A DNA stretch of 13,400 nt, from NCBI GenBank assembly GCA_003233295.1, contig QILJ01000146.1, positions 1 to 13,400 of the forward strand, given 5' to 3'. Numbering within the stretch: the stretch's first letter is position 1; the number at the start of each line of letters is the position of its first letter. Below are positions 1 to 8,995 of the stretch, in pieces. This DNA comes from Ignavibacteria bacterium (lineage in GTDB: Bacteria; Bacteroidota; Ignavibacteria; Ignavibacteriales; Melioribacteraceae). The position numbers were made by a program, and so were the translations under genes. The notes beneath the pieces were generated by a model. It was not told the DNA's origin. It did not search any database and was given only the letters and a program-made list of their open reading frames with translations.

Positions 1-78
1 CGAGTAAATCGGGGCAAGTCCTTATTCTAACTATCTATTTCTTGCTTTGTTACTTTTTATCTTAACTCTATTGCATAA

Positions 79-213
79 TTCCGGTTAAATGAAAGCAGGC
101 AATTATTTGCATCTGAATATCAACTTTATCTTCCAACCGAAGAAGAATTAGCATCTCAGATAAACAATGAAATACAAGTTATCCGCGAACGGGAAATTTC
201 ATACGGTGCATAA
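79..213 (+). pseudogene. C-terminal remnant resembling a DUF1016/PDDEXK nuclease
   Basis: An open frame of 44 codons begins directly after an in-frame TAA (76-78) and ends at TAA 211-213. Its product contains FASEYQLYLPTEEEL followed by a charged helix. From memory, this resembles the extreme C-terminus of DUF1016 (YhcG-type PDDEXK nuclease) proteins, where a 'FASKY.LYLPTEEEL' tail follows the nuclease domain. None of the three forward frames of positions 1-78 gives a recognisable continuation, and this frame has a stop and no ATG start. It is therefore best read as a leftover of a decayed or truncated gene. The family call rests on one short motif, so a chance open frame remains possible. 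Confidence 0.35.
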
Positions 214-452
214 ATAATATATAATTAGGGTCAAAACATCGTTTTCCCAAGAATATTTTGTTTTAACATTTACACTGTAGTGAAAATTTTTTTAAATTTA
301 TTTTCCTTTTAGATTAATATTTAATATCTTGATAAGTCTTTTTTTAAGAAAATAATATACATTATCTTTAATAAATTATTTACTAATTGTTTCATTAAGG
401 TTCATTCCTAAAAAATTATATCAATGTAAGTTTCTATTTTGATAGGATACAA
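214..452 (+). promoter_or_regulatory. AT-rich non-coding leader upstream of the ACIII operon
   Basis: These 239 bases carry no credible ORF and are extremely AT-rich, with several T and A runs (for example seven T at 339-345). The region presumably holds the promoter of the ACIII genes, but no promoter can be fixed. A TATAAT at 220-225 lacks a good -35 box 17 nt upstream. Two TATTTTG strings (about 254-260 and 435-441) are one base short of the Bacteroidota -7 consensus TAnnTTTG. A weak AGGA at 444-447 precedes the ATG at 453. I see no riboswitch or strong hairpin. Confidence 0.4.
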
Positions 453-1022
453 ATGAAAAAAACTATACTTGATTATACTCTGAAAGTTAGAGTTCCTCTC
501 ACTATTTTTGTTGTTGTTATTTCATTCATTATAACTTTTTATGTCTCTCGTGAAGAGAGGGACGGTGTCGGTTACCAGCCTGAACAGCCTATCCATTATT
601 CACATAAACTACATGCGGGTAAAATGGGAATTGACTGCCAGTACTGTCATACCGGTGTTACGAAAGAAAGGCATGCGCTTATTCCTTCGGTTAATATCTG
701 TATGAACTGCCACACAGTAGCAAGAAAAGACAGACCTGAAATTATTAAGTTGAGAGAGTACTATGAAAGCGGGAAAAAGCTGCCTTGGAAAAGAGTTCAT
801 AAAGTCCCGGAGTATGCCTATTTTAATCACAGCGTACATGTAAATACTGGAATCGATTGTGAATCGTGCCATGGTAATATAAGAGAGATGGAAGTTGTTA
901 AACAAGTTAAATCATTCACAATGAATGCTTGCTTGGAGTGTCATCGTGAACCTCAGGAATATCTTCCATATTTAAGTGAGGTTAAACAAGGTCCCAGGTA
1001 TTGTTCAGCTTGTCATAGATAG
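453..1022 (+). CDS. actA: ACIII subunit ActA, membrane-anchored pentaheme cytochrome c
   Basis: The product is a 189-residue multiheme cytochrome c of the quinol-oxidising Alternative Complex III. An N-terminal hydrophobic segment (about residues 15-31) would anchor it, with the rest in the periplasm. Five CXXCH heme-binding motifs start at C62, C83, C136, C160 and C184. Additional histidines (H48, H51, H54, H74, H126, H129) could act as distal ligands. Five hemes on a single transmembrane helix match the pentaheme ActA of characterised ACIII complexes such as those of Rhodothermus and Flavobacterium. In those complexes it passes electrons from the ActB clusters toward soluble or subunit cytochromes. 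It is the first gene of the cluster, and the next gene begins 18 nt after its stop. The ATG at 453 has a weak AGGA 6 nt upstream and gives a sensible anchor. The assignment is firm from motifs plus context. Confidence 0.92.
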   Translation: MKKTILDYTLKVRVPLTIFVVVISFIITFYVSREERDGVGYQPEQPIHYSHKLHAGKMGIDCQYCHTGVTKERHALIPSVNICMNCHTVARKDRPEIIKLREYYESGKKLPWKRVHKVPEYAYFNHSVHVNTGIDCESCHGNIREMEVVKQVKSFTMNACLECHREPQEYLPYLSEVKQGPRYCSACHR

Positions 1023-1040
1023 AAGCGGAGAAGAAGTTTT

Positions 1041-1229
1041 ATGAGTAATATTATTCAAAAAAAATCGGATAGAAGAAAGTTTTTTGCTACTGCCGGGAAA
1101 ACTTCATTAGGACTAATGCTAATGTCGTCTTTCCCGATGAAGATATTTAGCAAAAACACAAAAGTGCTTAAATTGAAAGAGGTTCACCCACATCCTCAAG
1201 CTGTTAAACGAGATAATAAAACTAAATAG
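1041..1229 (+). CDS. 62-residue Tat-signal-only protein between actA and actB
   Basis: This short ORF encodes a protein that is nearly all targeting signal. It has a polar N-terminus, the twin-arginine motif SDRRKFF (R11-R12), a hydrophobic stretch to about residue 35 (containing SLGLMLMSS), and a short lysine-rich tail with HPHP. There is no cofactor motif and no recognised domain. A GGAG lies at 1027-1030, eleven bases before the ATG at 1041. The gene sits snugly between actA and actB (18 and 13 nt gaps), which favours real translation. It may be a single-helix subunit of the complex, held by an uncleaved Tat signal like that of some Rieske proteins, or a helper in assembly. It could also be a vestige of a duplicated actB start. 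I do not recognise a named family. That it is coding is likely; its role is unknown. Confidence 0.65.
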   Translation: MSNIIQKKSDRRKFFATAGKTSLGLMLMSSFPMKIFSKNTKVLKLKEVHPHPQAVKRDNKTK

Positions 1230-1242
1230 AAATTGACCAATT

Positions 1243-4200
1243 ATGTCAAAAGAAAATAAGAAATATTGGAAAAGTATAGACGAGTATAGTAAAGAATTGC
1301 CTGTGAGTAAGTCAGATGAATTTATGGAAGGGACTACCGATGAATTCGATCCTTCTAAACTAAACGGACTTTCACGACGAAAATTTTTGGCGCTTCTTTC
1401 TGCTTCTACTGCTTTTGCTGCTACTGCGTGCAGCGATTATCATGATCAGAAAGAGTTAGTGCCTTATACAAAACGACCGGACGGGTTGCTGCCGGGTAAA
1501 CCGAATTATTATGCCTCTACTTGCGGCAGTTGTTCACAAGCTTGCGGTATCCTGATAAAAACAAGAGAGGGAAGACCGATTAAAGTTGACGGTAATGATC
1601 TTCACCCAATCAACAAAGGAAAGATCTGTGCTACAGGTCAAGCTTCTGTTTATAATTTATATGATCCGTCACGGCTTCAGTTCCCGACTAAGGGAAAAAG
1701 CAAAGTTAATTGGACATCTGCTGATTCTGACATTATTAATAAATTGGACGAAACAGTAAAAAGCGGCAAAAAGATTGCAGTTATTACTCATCCTATAAAT
1801 TCACCGACAGAGAAAAAATTGCTTGATGAATTTAAACAGCGATACTCAACCGTAGAAGTCTATTCATATGAACTTTTTAATAATTGTAATAAAAAGTTTG
1901 CGTGGTTCAAAAGTTACGGCAGCCTGGAAATTCCGGCAATAAAATGGGATGAGGCAGATATTATTCTTTCTCTTGAAAGTGATTTCCTTGCTAAGGAAGC
2001 AAATTATATTGAAGCAACAAGACTTTTCTCAAGTAGACGCGATATTATGAAGAGTGATCACTTCAACAGATTGTATGTTGCCGAAGCTGGAATGAGCCTT
2101 ACTAACACTAACTCTGATTATCGTATTCAAATTAGACCTGATGCACAATATGACTTTGTTTTATCACTTATGAGCGAAGTTGTTAAACGAGGTGCGTCAG
2201 CGATAAATGTTGATTCAAGTGTCAAGAAAAAGCTGTCCAATTATTCGCTGGATTCGTTTGTGACTAAATGGAATTTAGATGCTATTAAAGTAAATTATCT
2301 AATAGATGATTTGATAAACAATAAAGGCAAAGCAATTGTCTATGCCGGGGATGTTCTGCCAGCCGATGTTCATGTTGCTGTAAACTTATTGAATGAGATA
2401 CTTGGCAACACAAAATTGTATGATTATGACAAGGCGTATGTAAACACAGGGCGTCAAGCACATCTGGATGATTTTAAGGTTCTTATTGATTTATTTAACA
2501 AAAGTGAGTTCGGTGCGGTAATTCATTATGATGTTAATCCTGTATTCCATCTTCCTTCGTCAATGAAATATGCAGATGCACTTAAAAATATTGATCTTGT
2601 TGTCTCACTTGTTGACAGCAAAAACGAATCAACTGTTAATGATACATACACACTCCCGATCAATCATGCATTCGAATCGTGGGGTGATGCTCAAGCACGG
2701 AAGAATGTTTACAGCTTACGGCAGCCGGTTATTGCACCTCTCTATAATTCAAGACAAAGAGAAGCGATTCTCCTCACTTGGATTACAAGCAGTTCTGAAG
2801 CTTACAATGACGATATGTATCATCAATACTTGATGGAAAGCTGCAGAGAAAATATTTACAACAAAATGAAATTAGCCGTTGATTTTAAATCATTCTGGTT
2901 TGCTGCACTTCATGACGGTTATGTTGAATTGAATAAACAGTCAACAAAAAAACACGTTTTTGATCTTACTGCATTCGATCTTAGAAAGCATTCGTCTGCT
3001 AGTACGGATTTTGGACTTCTTTTATCAAGGAGCTATTTTATCGGAGACGGACGTTTTGCAAACAACGGATGGCTTCAGGAAATCCCTCATCCAATTTCCA
3101 AAGCAGCGTGGGATAATTATGCAGCTATTGCACCGTCAACTGCTAAGAAGATGGATTTAGAAATTGGGGATGTTATTAAAGTTTCAGTTGGCGAAAATTC
3201 TGTAAATCTTCCGGTGATGATTCAGCCCGGTGTACTACAAGATATGATCACTGTGGAACTTGGTTACGGCAGAACAGTAATCGGTGATGCCGGGAAAGAT
3301 GCAGGGATCAATGCAAATAATCTTCTTAATCAGCAAAGCGGATCATCACCTTGGATCACTTCAGGTGTTTCCGTAGAAAAAACAGGTGAGAGTTATGAAC
3401 TTGTTTCAACTCAAGAGCATCATCCTCTTGATGAAGATTTCGTAAAAGATTTCCATCTTAAGAGAGGGATCATCAGAGAAGCGACACTGGCGGAATATAA
3501 GAAAAATCCGGAATTTGCTCGCGAGCATGACGAAGAATTAGTTAGTATAACCTCAGAACATAAATTTACTGAGACCAAGTGGGGAATGGCTATTGACATG
3601 AATAAATGTGTTAGCTGTGCTACTTGTGTAGCGTCTTGTGATGTTGAAAATAACGTCCCGGTTGTTGGTAAAGATCAAGTTGCAAATGGCAGAGAGATGC
3701 AGTGGATAAGAATTGATAGATATTATTCAGGTACACCTGAAGATCCAATTGTGAGTAATCAGCCGATGCTGTGTCAGCATTGTGACAATGCACCTTGCGA
3801 AAATGTTTGTCCGGTTAATGCAACCAACCATAGTCCTGACGGATTGAACCAAATGGTATATAATAGATGTGTTGGTACAAGATATTGTGCGAACAACTGT
3901 CCTTACAAAGTCAGAAGGTTTAACTTTTTCAACTTCCTCGATCATTTTGCGGATAGTTATTATGAAAATGAAGTTACTCCGCTGGTTTATAATCCGGAAG
4001 TAACAATTCGATCTCGCGGTGTTATGGAGAAATGTTCATTCTGTGTTCAGAAAATTTCGGAAGAAAGAGAAAATGCAATTAGAGAAGGGCGAGAGATCAA
4101 AGGAGAAAATGTTGTAACAGCGTGTCAGCAAGCTTGTCCTGCTGATGCAATTGTATTTGGAGATGTAAATGATCCGAATTCAAAAGTCTCTCAATACAAG

Positions 4201-4299
4201 AAGCATAATTTAGGTTACTTAGTACTCCAAAATTTAAATGTAAGACCAAATGTAACATATATTGCAAAATTAAGAAATACTCATTCGGAGGATATATAG
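1243..4299 (+). CDS. actB: ACIII subunit ActB: molybdopterin-oxidoreductase-like domain plus four-cluster ferredoxin domain
   Basis: At 1018 residues this is the large peripheral ACIII subunit. A conserved KYWKS start region precedes a Tat motif, SRRKFLA (R45-R46), and a hydrophobic stretch ending at C63, a possible but atypical lipobox (ATAC). Residues about 90-760 resemble molybdopterin oxidoreductases. They keep C94, C97, C101 and C129 in the usual N-terminal cluster pattern. In studied ACIII this domain carries no molybdenum cofactor. The C-terminal domain, residues about 775-1005, has four cysteine groups: C789/792/795/799, C844/847/852/856, C876/882/886 and C931/934 with C961/965. The third group has T879 where four-cysteine relatives have Cys, which fits the [3Fe-4S] cluster of known ActB. 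The clusters carry electrons between the quinol site in ActC and the hemes. There is no clear ribosome binding site. The start is supported by the conserved pre-Tat region. The stop codon shares one base with the actC start. Confidence 0.93.
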   Translation: MSKENKKYWKSIDEYSKELPVSKSDEFMEGTTDEFDPSKLNGLSRRKFLALLSASTAFAATACSDYHDQKELVPYTKRPDGLLPGKPNYYASTCGSCSQACGILIKTREGRPIKVDGNDLHPINKGKICATGQASVYNLYDPSRLQFPTKGKSKVNWTSADSDIINKLDETVKSGKKIAVITHPINSPTEKKLLDEFKQRYSTVEVYSYELFNNCNKKFAWFKSYGSLEIPAIKWDEADIILSLESDFLAKEANYIEATRLFSSRRDIMKSDHFNRLYVAEAGMSLTNTNSDYRIQIRPDAQYDFVLSLMSEVVKRGASAINVDSSVKKKLSNYSLDSFVTKWNLDAIKVNYLIDDLINNKGKAIVYAGDVLPADVHVAVNLLNEILGNTKLYDYDKAYVNTGRQAHLDDFKVLIDLFNKSEFGAVIHYDVNPVFHLPSSMKYADALKNIDLVVSLVDSKNESTVNDTYTLPINHAFESWGDAQARKNVYSLRQPVIAPLYNSRQREAILLTWITSSSEAYNDDMYHQYLMESCRENIYNKMKLAVDFKSFWFAALHDGYVELNKQSTKKHVFDLTAFDLRKHSSASTDFGLLLSRSYFIGDGRFANNGWLQEIPHPISKAAWDNYAAIAPSTAKKMDLEIGDVIKVSVGENSVNLPVMIQPGVLQDMITVELGYGRTVIGDAGKDAGINANNLLNQQSGSSPWITSGVSVEKTGESYELVSTQEHHPLDEDFVKDFHLKRGIIREATLAEYKKNPEFAREHDEELVSITSEHKFTETKWGMAIDMNKCVSCATCVASCDVENNVPVVGKDQVANGREMQWIRIDRYYSGTPEDPIVSNQPMLCQHCDNAPCENVCPVNATNHSPDGLNQMVYNRCVGTRYCANNCPYKVRRFNFFNFLDHFADSYYENEVTPLVYNPEVTIRSRGVMEKCSFCVQKISEERENAIREGREIKGENVVTACQQACPADAIVFGDVNDPNSKVSQYKKHNLGYLVLQNLNVRPNVTYIAKLRNTHSEDI

Positions 4300-5672
4300 T
4301 GAGTAGTGGTGTTCCAGATTATTCAAAAGATGTTTCAGTTATTGAGGGGAAACCATCACTTCGGTCTATTGATGATCTCATCTCAAAGCCTCTCGATACG
4401 AAGCCTGATAAGAAATATTATATTGCTCTTGCCGTTACAACAACAATGCTGATGATCGGTGCAGTTGCTTTGCTGGCTTCTTTCTATTATGGTACAGGGC
4501 TATGGGGAAATAATAATCCTGTCGGATGGGGTTTTCCTATTGTGAACTTTGTATTCTGGGTTGGTATTGGTCATGCAGGTACATTGATCTCTGCTATACT
4601 ATTTCTGTTAAGGCAAAAATGGCGTAATGGTATAGCACGTTTTGCAGAAGGTATGACTATCTTTGCTGTAATGACAGCAGGTATTTTCCCTGCAATTCAC
4701 GTTGGGCGACCTTGGTTAGACGGTTATCTCTTCCCATATCCAAACCAGCATTCATTATGGGTTAATTTTAATTCACCATTGCTTTGGGATGTTTTTGCAG
4801 TTTCAACATATTTTGCCGTTTCCTTTATTTTTTGGTATGTGGGGTTAATTCCTGACTTTGCAATTTTAAGGGATAGAACAAAAAGTAAGATCAAGAAAAC
4901 CATATATTCAATTACATCACTTGGATGGAGAGGTTCCAACAGACATTGGCAGCACTACGAAATGGTATACTTAGTTCTTGCCGGTTTTGCTACTCCTCTC
5001 GTACTTTCGGTACATACAATAGTAAGTTTCGATTTTGCCGTTGCTATTCTTCCAGGCTGGCATTCAACCATATTCCCACCGTATTTTGTAGCCGGCGCAG
5101 TTTTCTCCGGTTTTGCAATGGTGCAGAACGTTTTAATTTTTATTAGAAAGATTTTTAATTACGAGCATATAATTACTATTGATACTTTGGAGAAGATGAA
5201 CAAGGTTATACTTTTAACCGGTTCACTTGTTGGATATGCATATGCAATGGAATTTTTTATTGCCTGGTACAGCGGCGTACAAATTGAACAGTTCACTTTT
5301 GTCAATAGAGCATTAGGACCATATGCATGGGCTTACTGGATAATGGTTTCGTGCAATGTATTATTCCCGCAATTATTTTGGATTAAAAAAATAAGAAGGA
5401 CAATACCGCTCATGTTTATTATAGCAGTGCTAGTAAATGTGGGCATGTGGTTTGAAAGATATGTTATTACAGTTTCCTCATTATCCAGAGATTATCTGCC
5501 ATCAAGCTGGGCATATTTTACTCCGACTTTGACAGACCTTTCAATATTGCTAGGCAGTTTCGGGTTCTTCTTTACATTTTTGTTGTTATTTACTAAAACT
5601 TTACCGGTTGTTTCAATAGTAGAAGTTAAGGCTGTGGTTGAAGGCTCTCAACCAAGCCATAAGGATCATTAA
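4299..5672 (+). CDS. actC: ACIII subunit ActC, NrfD-like quinol-binding membrane protein
   Basis: This 457-residue polytopic protein belongs to the NrfD/PsrC family. A soluble N-terminal stretch of about 40 residues is followed by about ten hydrophobic helices. Family signatures include [12 protein letters not shown] (residues 89-100, H92), AIHVGRPW with H134 and R137, D164, H239, and the late WFERYVI (384-390). In ACIII, ActC binds menaquinol next to ActB, and residues of this kind line the quinol site and proposed proton path. The start is a GTG that overlaps the actB stop (TAGTG, one shared base), with CGGAGG 5-10 nt upstream. Translation is therefore probably coupled to actB. The next gene follows after 2 nt. 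Length and motifs match ActC well; ActF (6811-8001) is its paralogue. Confidence 0.93.
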   Translation: MSSGVPDYSKDVSVIEGKPSLRSIDDLISKPLDTKPDKKYYIALAVTTTMLMIGAVALLASFYYGTGLWGNNNPVGWGFPIVNFVFWVGIGHAGTLISAILFLLRQKWRNGIARFAEGMTIFAVMTAGIFPAIHVGRPWLDGYLFPYPNQHSLWVNFNSPLLWDVFAVSTYFAVSFIFWYVGLIPDFAILRDRTKSKIKKTIYSITSLGWRGSNRHWQHYEMVYLVLAGFATPLVLSVHTIVSFDFAVAILPGWHSTIFPPYFVAGAVFSGFAMVQNVLIFIRKIFNYEHIITIDTLEKMNKVILLTGSLVGYAYAMEFFIAWYSGVQIEQFTFVNRALGPYAWAYWIMVSCNVLFPQLFWIKKIRRTIPLMFIIAVLVNVGMWFERYVITVSSLSRDYLPSSWAYFTPTLTDLSILLGSFGFFFTFLLLFTKTLPVVSIVEVKAVVEGSQPSHKDH

Positions 5673-5674
5673 CA

Positions 5675-6814
5675 ATGGATGAAAAAATTCTATACGGTTA
5701 CACAGGGTTATTCGATACACCTGATGAAATAATTGAAGCGGCAGAAAAAACTGCAGACGAAGGATTTCAAAAATATGATGTGCATACACCGTATCCGGTT
5801 CACGGTATGGATGCGGCAATGAAGTTAAAACCGTCAAAGCTTCCTTATATTGCTTTAGCAGTTGGACTCTCTGCGCTTTTTGTAATGTTTATTTTTATGT
5901 ATTGGATGACCACAATTGATTATCCTGTTATTGTCGGTGGAAAACCATTTTTCTCATTCCCGGCTTGGGTGCCTGTGTTATTCGAAATTACCGTACTATC
6001 GGCATCTATTGGTACGGTTGTTACGATGATCGCTATTTTCTTTAAATTTCCTAATATAAGTCATCCGCTTCATGATACGGATTTTATTAGGAGTGTTACT
6101 TCGGATAAATATGGTATAAGCATTGAAGCAGAAGATCCGAAATTTGATGAAGAGTATGTACGTTCATTTTTAGCTTCTATCGGTGCAAAATCCATTACAG
6201 CAATTTATTGGGATAATGATGAAGTTAATTTCAAGAACACAGTTCTGCAACCGAAGTTTATAACATTTCTGATTGTTGTTGCGCTTGCTGTATCTGGGAC
6301 TACTTATTTTACTCTTAATAAATTAATGTTCATGGTTCCATTCAATTGGATGCGGGAACAATCAAAATATATCCCTCAGGAAGTATCGACATTTTTCCCG
6401 GATGGTTTTTCAATGAGAGTCCCCGTAAAAGGTACTGTTGCTAGGGGGAATATGCCATACAGATATGCCGGTGATCCTGATGCAGCAGGGAAAGAGCTTA
6501 TAAATCCGCTTGCAATAACAGAAAAGAATTTGGAATTGGGAAAGAAGAAATTTGATATATACTGCAGCCCGTGTCACGGATATTTTGGAAAGGGAAACAG
6601 CAGACTAAGAGGTCAGTTCCCGAATCCGCCCAGTTTACATTCTGAAAAAGTACGTAATTGGAGTGATGGAAGAATTTATGCGGTTCTAATGGACGGTCAG
6701 AATGTTATGCCGTCTTACGCTTCACAGTTGAATAGAAATGAAAGATGGGCGGTAATTCTATATGTACGCGCATTACAAAGATCTTTAAACGCTAAGGAGT
6801 CCGACTTAAAATGA
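5675..6814 (+). CDS. actDE: Fused ACIII subunits ActD (DUF3341) and ActE (monoheme cytochrome c)
   Basis: One continuous 379-residue frame carries two ACIII subunits that I know as separate genes in Rhodothermus and Flavobacterium. Residues 1-185 are ActD/DUF3341: a short N-terminal fold beginning YGYTGLFDTPDEII, two transmembrane helices (about 57-79 and 97-123), and the soluble end with HPLHDTDF and YWDNDEV. A third helix (about 194-216) sits where ActE would carry its lipoprotein signal or anchor. The ActE part then follows, with PVKGTVARG (250-258), the heme site C297-C300-H301 and a probable axial ligand M345 in NVMPSYASQL. ActD is a membrane subunit beside ActC/ActF; ActE is a periplasmic heme subunit. 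The stop overlaps the actF start (ATGA). No frameshift is needed to join the parts. Both domain calls are confident; how widespread the fusion is I cannot tell. Confidence 0.9.
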   Translation: MDEKILYGYTGLFDTPDEIIEAAEKTADEGFQKYDVHTPYPVHGMDAAMKLKPSKLPYIALAVGLSALFVMFIFMYWMTTIDYPVIVGGKPFFSFPAWVPVLFEITVLSASIGTVVTMIAIFFKFPNISHPLHDTDFIRSVTSDKYGISIEAEDPKFDEEYVRSFLASIGAKSITAIYWDNDEVNFKNTVLQPKFITFLIVVALAVSGTTYFTLNKLMFMVPFNWMREQSKYIPQEVSTFFPDGFSMRVPVKGTVARGNMPYRYAGDPDAAGKELINPLAITEKNLELGKKKFDIYCSPCHGYFGKGNSRLRGQFPNPPSLHSEKVRNWSDGRIYAVLMDGQNVMPSYASQLNRNERWAVILYVRALQRSLNAKESDLK

Positions 6815-8001
6815 GTTCATCCGAAAAAGTAATTGAATATAGTCGAAAAGATTTACCCTCAGTTGTTGGGAAATTGGGAATAGTGTTATTTGTGATCGGA
6901 ATGATTTTAGCTGTTTTGGCATATATGTCCGATCCTGTTAGAAGTGCATTCAATAATGTGATTTTGTTAGAGTTCTTAACCAGTGTTGGTTTGGGTGCAT
7001 TATTTTTTGTTGCGCTGGAGCATCTTGTAGGTGCTGTTTGGAGTACACCGTTCAGAAGAATTTTTGAAATTCTCTCGGCAGTATTACTTATCTTACCGCT
7101 TGTTGCACTGCCGATTTTCTTCCATGTACATGATATATTTCATTGGACTCATACAGATGTGGTTGCCGTTGATGAGATATTGCAGCAGAAATCTCCTTAT
7201 TTGAATATGACGTTTTTCACGATCAGGATTATTGTATATTTTGCCATTTGGATTATATTCTATTGGTTATTAATTCGTAATTCTAAAAAGCAGGATAAGA
7301 CTAAAGATCAGAAGATCACAAGAATAAATGCAAGAATATCCGCTGTGTTCATGCCGATTTTTGCTTTTACTATTACATTCTCTTCAATTGATTGGCTGAT
7401 GAGTCTGGAACCGCATTGGTTCTCAACAATTTTTGGAGTTTACTATTTTTCGGGAACTGTTGTTGTCTCGCTTGCTGTCGGCACTCTCCTTGTAATCTGG
7501 TTGAATGAAAAAGGTTTATTGGTAAAAGGGATCAAGAAAGATCATTATTATAGTTTAGGCGCTCTGCTTTTTGCATTTATAAATTTTTGGGCTTATATAG
7601 CATTCAGTCAGTACTTATTGATTTGGTACGCAAATTTACCTGAAGAAACATTTTGGTTCATTCAAAAATGGGAAGGGTCTTGGATGATCTTTTCGATTAT
7701 ATTTCTTATTGTACATTTTGGAGTACCTTATTTTGGATTACTTTCTCAACCATCAAAAATGGACCCCAAGCGGTTGAAGTTCATGTCCGCATGGCTGATC
7801 TTTGCTCACATCATGGACATTTACTGGATCGTTATGCCGACGTTCAGCCCCGATAGTTTTGTTTTCGGATGGATTGAAATTGGATTCATCATTTTAGGTA
7901 TTGGTATCGTGATGGTTGTATTTTACTTTAAAGCAAGAAATACAAATCTTGTCGCAATTGGTGATCCGAAACTACAAAGAGGAATTGATTTTAGATTATA
8001 G
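6811..8001 (+). CDS. actF: ACIII subunit ActF, second NrfD-like membrane protein
   Basis: A 396-residue membrane protein with about ten hydrophobic helices, the ActC paralogue of ACIII (annotated in relatives as quinol:cytochrome c oxidoreductase quinone-binding subunit 2). Typical ActF signatures are visible: SLEPHWFSTIFGVYYF (198-213), QYLLIWYANLPEET (267-280) and a C-terminal DPKLQRGIDFRL. Charged residues inside helices (E54, E70, H71, D194) are of the kind proposed to form a proton path. The gene starts inside the stop of the preceding fusion gene (ATGA), with AAGGAG about 11 nt upstream, so translation is likely coupled. A 21-nt gap with AGGAAGG leads to the next gene. In solved structures ActF pairs with ActC but lacks contact with ActB clusters, and whether it binds quinol is debated. 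Identification is firm. Confidence 0.92.
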   Translation: MSSSEKVIEYSRKDLPSVVGKLGIVLFVIGMILAVLAYMSDPVRSAFNNVILLEFLTSVGLGALFFVALEHLVGAVWSTPFRRIFEILSAVLLILPLVALPIFFHVHDIFHWTHTDVVAVDEILQQKSPYLNMTFFTIRIIVYFAIWIIFYWLLIRNSKKQDKTKDQKITRINARISAVFMPIFAFTITFSSIDWLMSLEPHWFSTIFGVYYFSGTVVVSLAVGTLLVIWLNEKGLLVKGIKKDHYYSLGALLFAFINFWAYIAFSQYLLIWYANLPEETFWFIQKWEGSWMIFSIIFLIVHFGVPYFGLLSQPSKMDPKRLKFMSAWLIFAHIMDIYWIVMPTFSPDSFVFGWIEIGFIILGIGIVMVVFYFKARNTNLVAIGDPKLQRGIDFRL

Positions 8002-8022
8002 TTTAATCTATTAGGAAGGTTT

Positions 8023-8952
8023 ATGGAAGATAAGAAAAAAGTTGAAAGTGAAATTAATTTTAAGTCCTTGCTCAAAAATCCTATTAGGTTATTTAGCCTG
8101 GTATATATCTACTTTTTCATTGTTGCATTAGTAATAGGGGTATATTACGTTAATAATCTGGATGCAGTTTCTTTCAATACTGTTCCCGGAACATCTCTCG
8201 ATACATTGAATGTTGTAAGGGAAATTGAAACCAAGGTTGGCGGAATGAAACCGGCAATGGATCTTACTCTGATTACAGAACCGACACCGGAACTTATTGC
8301 AAAGGGTAAAGATTTATATAAGACTACTTGTGCTTCGTGTCATGGTGATGAAGGCAAAGGTGATGGTGTTGCAGCAGCAGCTTTGAATCCGAAACCGAGG
8401 AATTTTCATTCTGCAGAAGGCTGGACTAACGGACGTACTTTTTATGACCTATACAAAACTGTTAATGATGGAGTGCCCGGAACCGGAATGACAGCATATG
8501 AATTTATCTCACCCGAAGATAGGGTAGCGATCATTCAATATATTCGTACCTTGGGGGACTATCCTGAAGTTACAATGGCAGAAGTTAAAGATAAATTGGA
8601 TGCAACATATAATCTTTCTGCCGGTATAGTTGATCCCAATCATATTCCTATAAAAGAATCAATTTCTATTTTAGCAGATGAAAATAAAAAGAATATTGAA
8701 TTAAGTATGACGATTACTGATAAGATCAAAAATGATAATGTTGAGAGTGCAAATTTACTTAAAGAAAATTCGCTTGATTTGGAAAAAGTGGTTTATAATT
8801 ACATAACAAAATTAAATCAAGAAGATTATAATAGTTTTATACAGAAGTTAGACTCGGATCCTGTTTCGCTAGGATTTAAAGCTTCGATAGTGAATTTAAT
8901 GGATAATGATATAAAATCGATCTATTTATATTTAAAAAAAATTTCAGGTTGA
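8023..8952 (+). CDS. Membrane-anchored monoheme cytochrome c with unassigned C-terminal extension
   Basis: This 309-residue protein has one N-terminal transmembrane helix (about 23-43) and then a periplasmic cytochrome c domain (about 88-180). The heme site is C103-C106-H107, and the probable axial ligand is M156 in GTGMTAYEF. The remaining 125 residues contain no second heme motif and no copper site. They start with NHIPIKESI (about 206-214) and continue as charged, mostly helical sequence that I cannot assign. A strong AGGAAGG lies at 8013-8019, and the gene is 21 nt after actF, so it belongs to the same transcript. By position it stands where ACIII-linked caa3 clusters carry subunit II, but no CuA motif is visible. 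It may carry electrons from ActA/ActE to an oxidase. A NorC-like or ACIII-accessory role is also possible. Confidence 0.85.
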   Translation: MEDKKKVESEINFKSLLKNPIRLFSLVYIYFFIVALVIGVYYVNNLDAVSFNTVPGTSLDTLNVVREIETKVGGMKPAMDLTLITEPTPELIAKGKDLYKTTCASCHGDEGKGDGVAAAALNPKPRNFHSAEGWTNGRTFYDLYKTVNDGVPGTGMTAYEFISPEDRVAIIQYIRTLGDYPEVTMAEVKDKLDATYNLSAGIVDPNHIPIKESISILADENKKNIELSMTITDKIKNDNVESANLLKENSLDLEKVVYNYITKLNQEDYNSFIQKLDSDPVSLGFKASIVNLMDNDIKSIYLYLKKISG

Positions 8953-8995
8953 TTATTAATCGTATTGGTTAATAGATATCAAACAGGAGTAATTA

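Noticed and set aside
66..78. CTCTATTGCATAA near the left end resembles CTCTAATGCATAA at 13288-13300 (12 of 13)
   Set aside because: A single short AT-rich match with no flanking similarity; not enough to claim element ends or attachment sites.
325..345. Possible terminator ending in seven T in the actA leader
   Set aside because: Only a 3-bp CTT/AAG stem precedes the T-run, too weak to count.
609..905. 98-codon antisense open frame over actA
   Set aside because: Opposite a pentaheme cytochrome gene with five CXXCH motifs; the reverse translation has no domain features.
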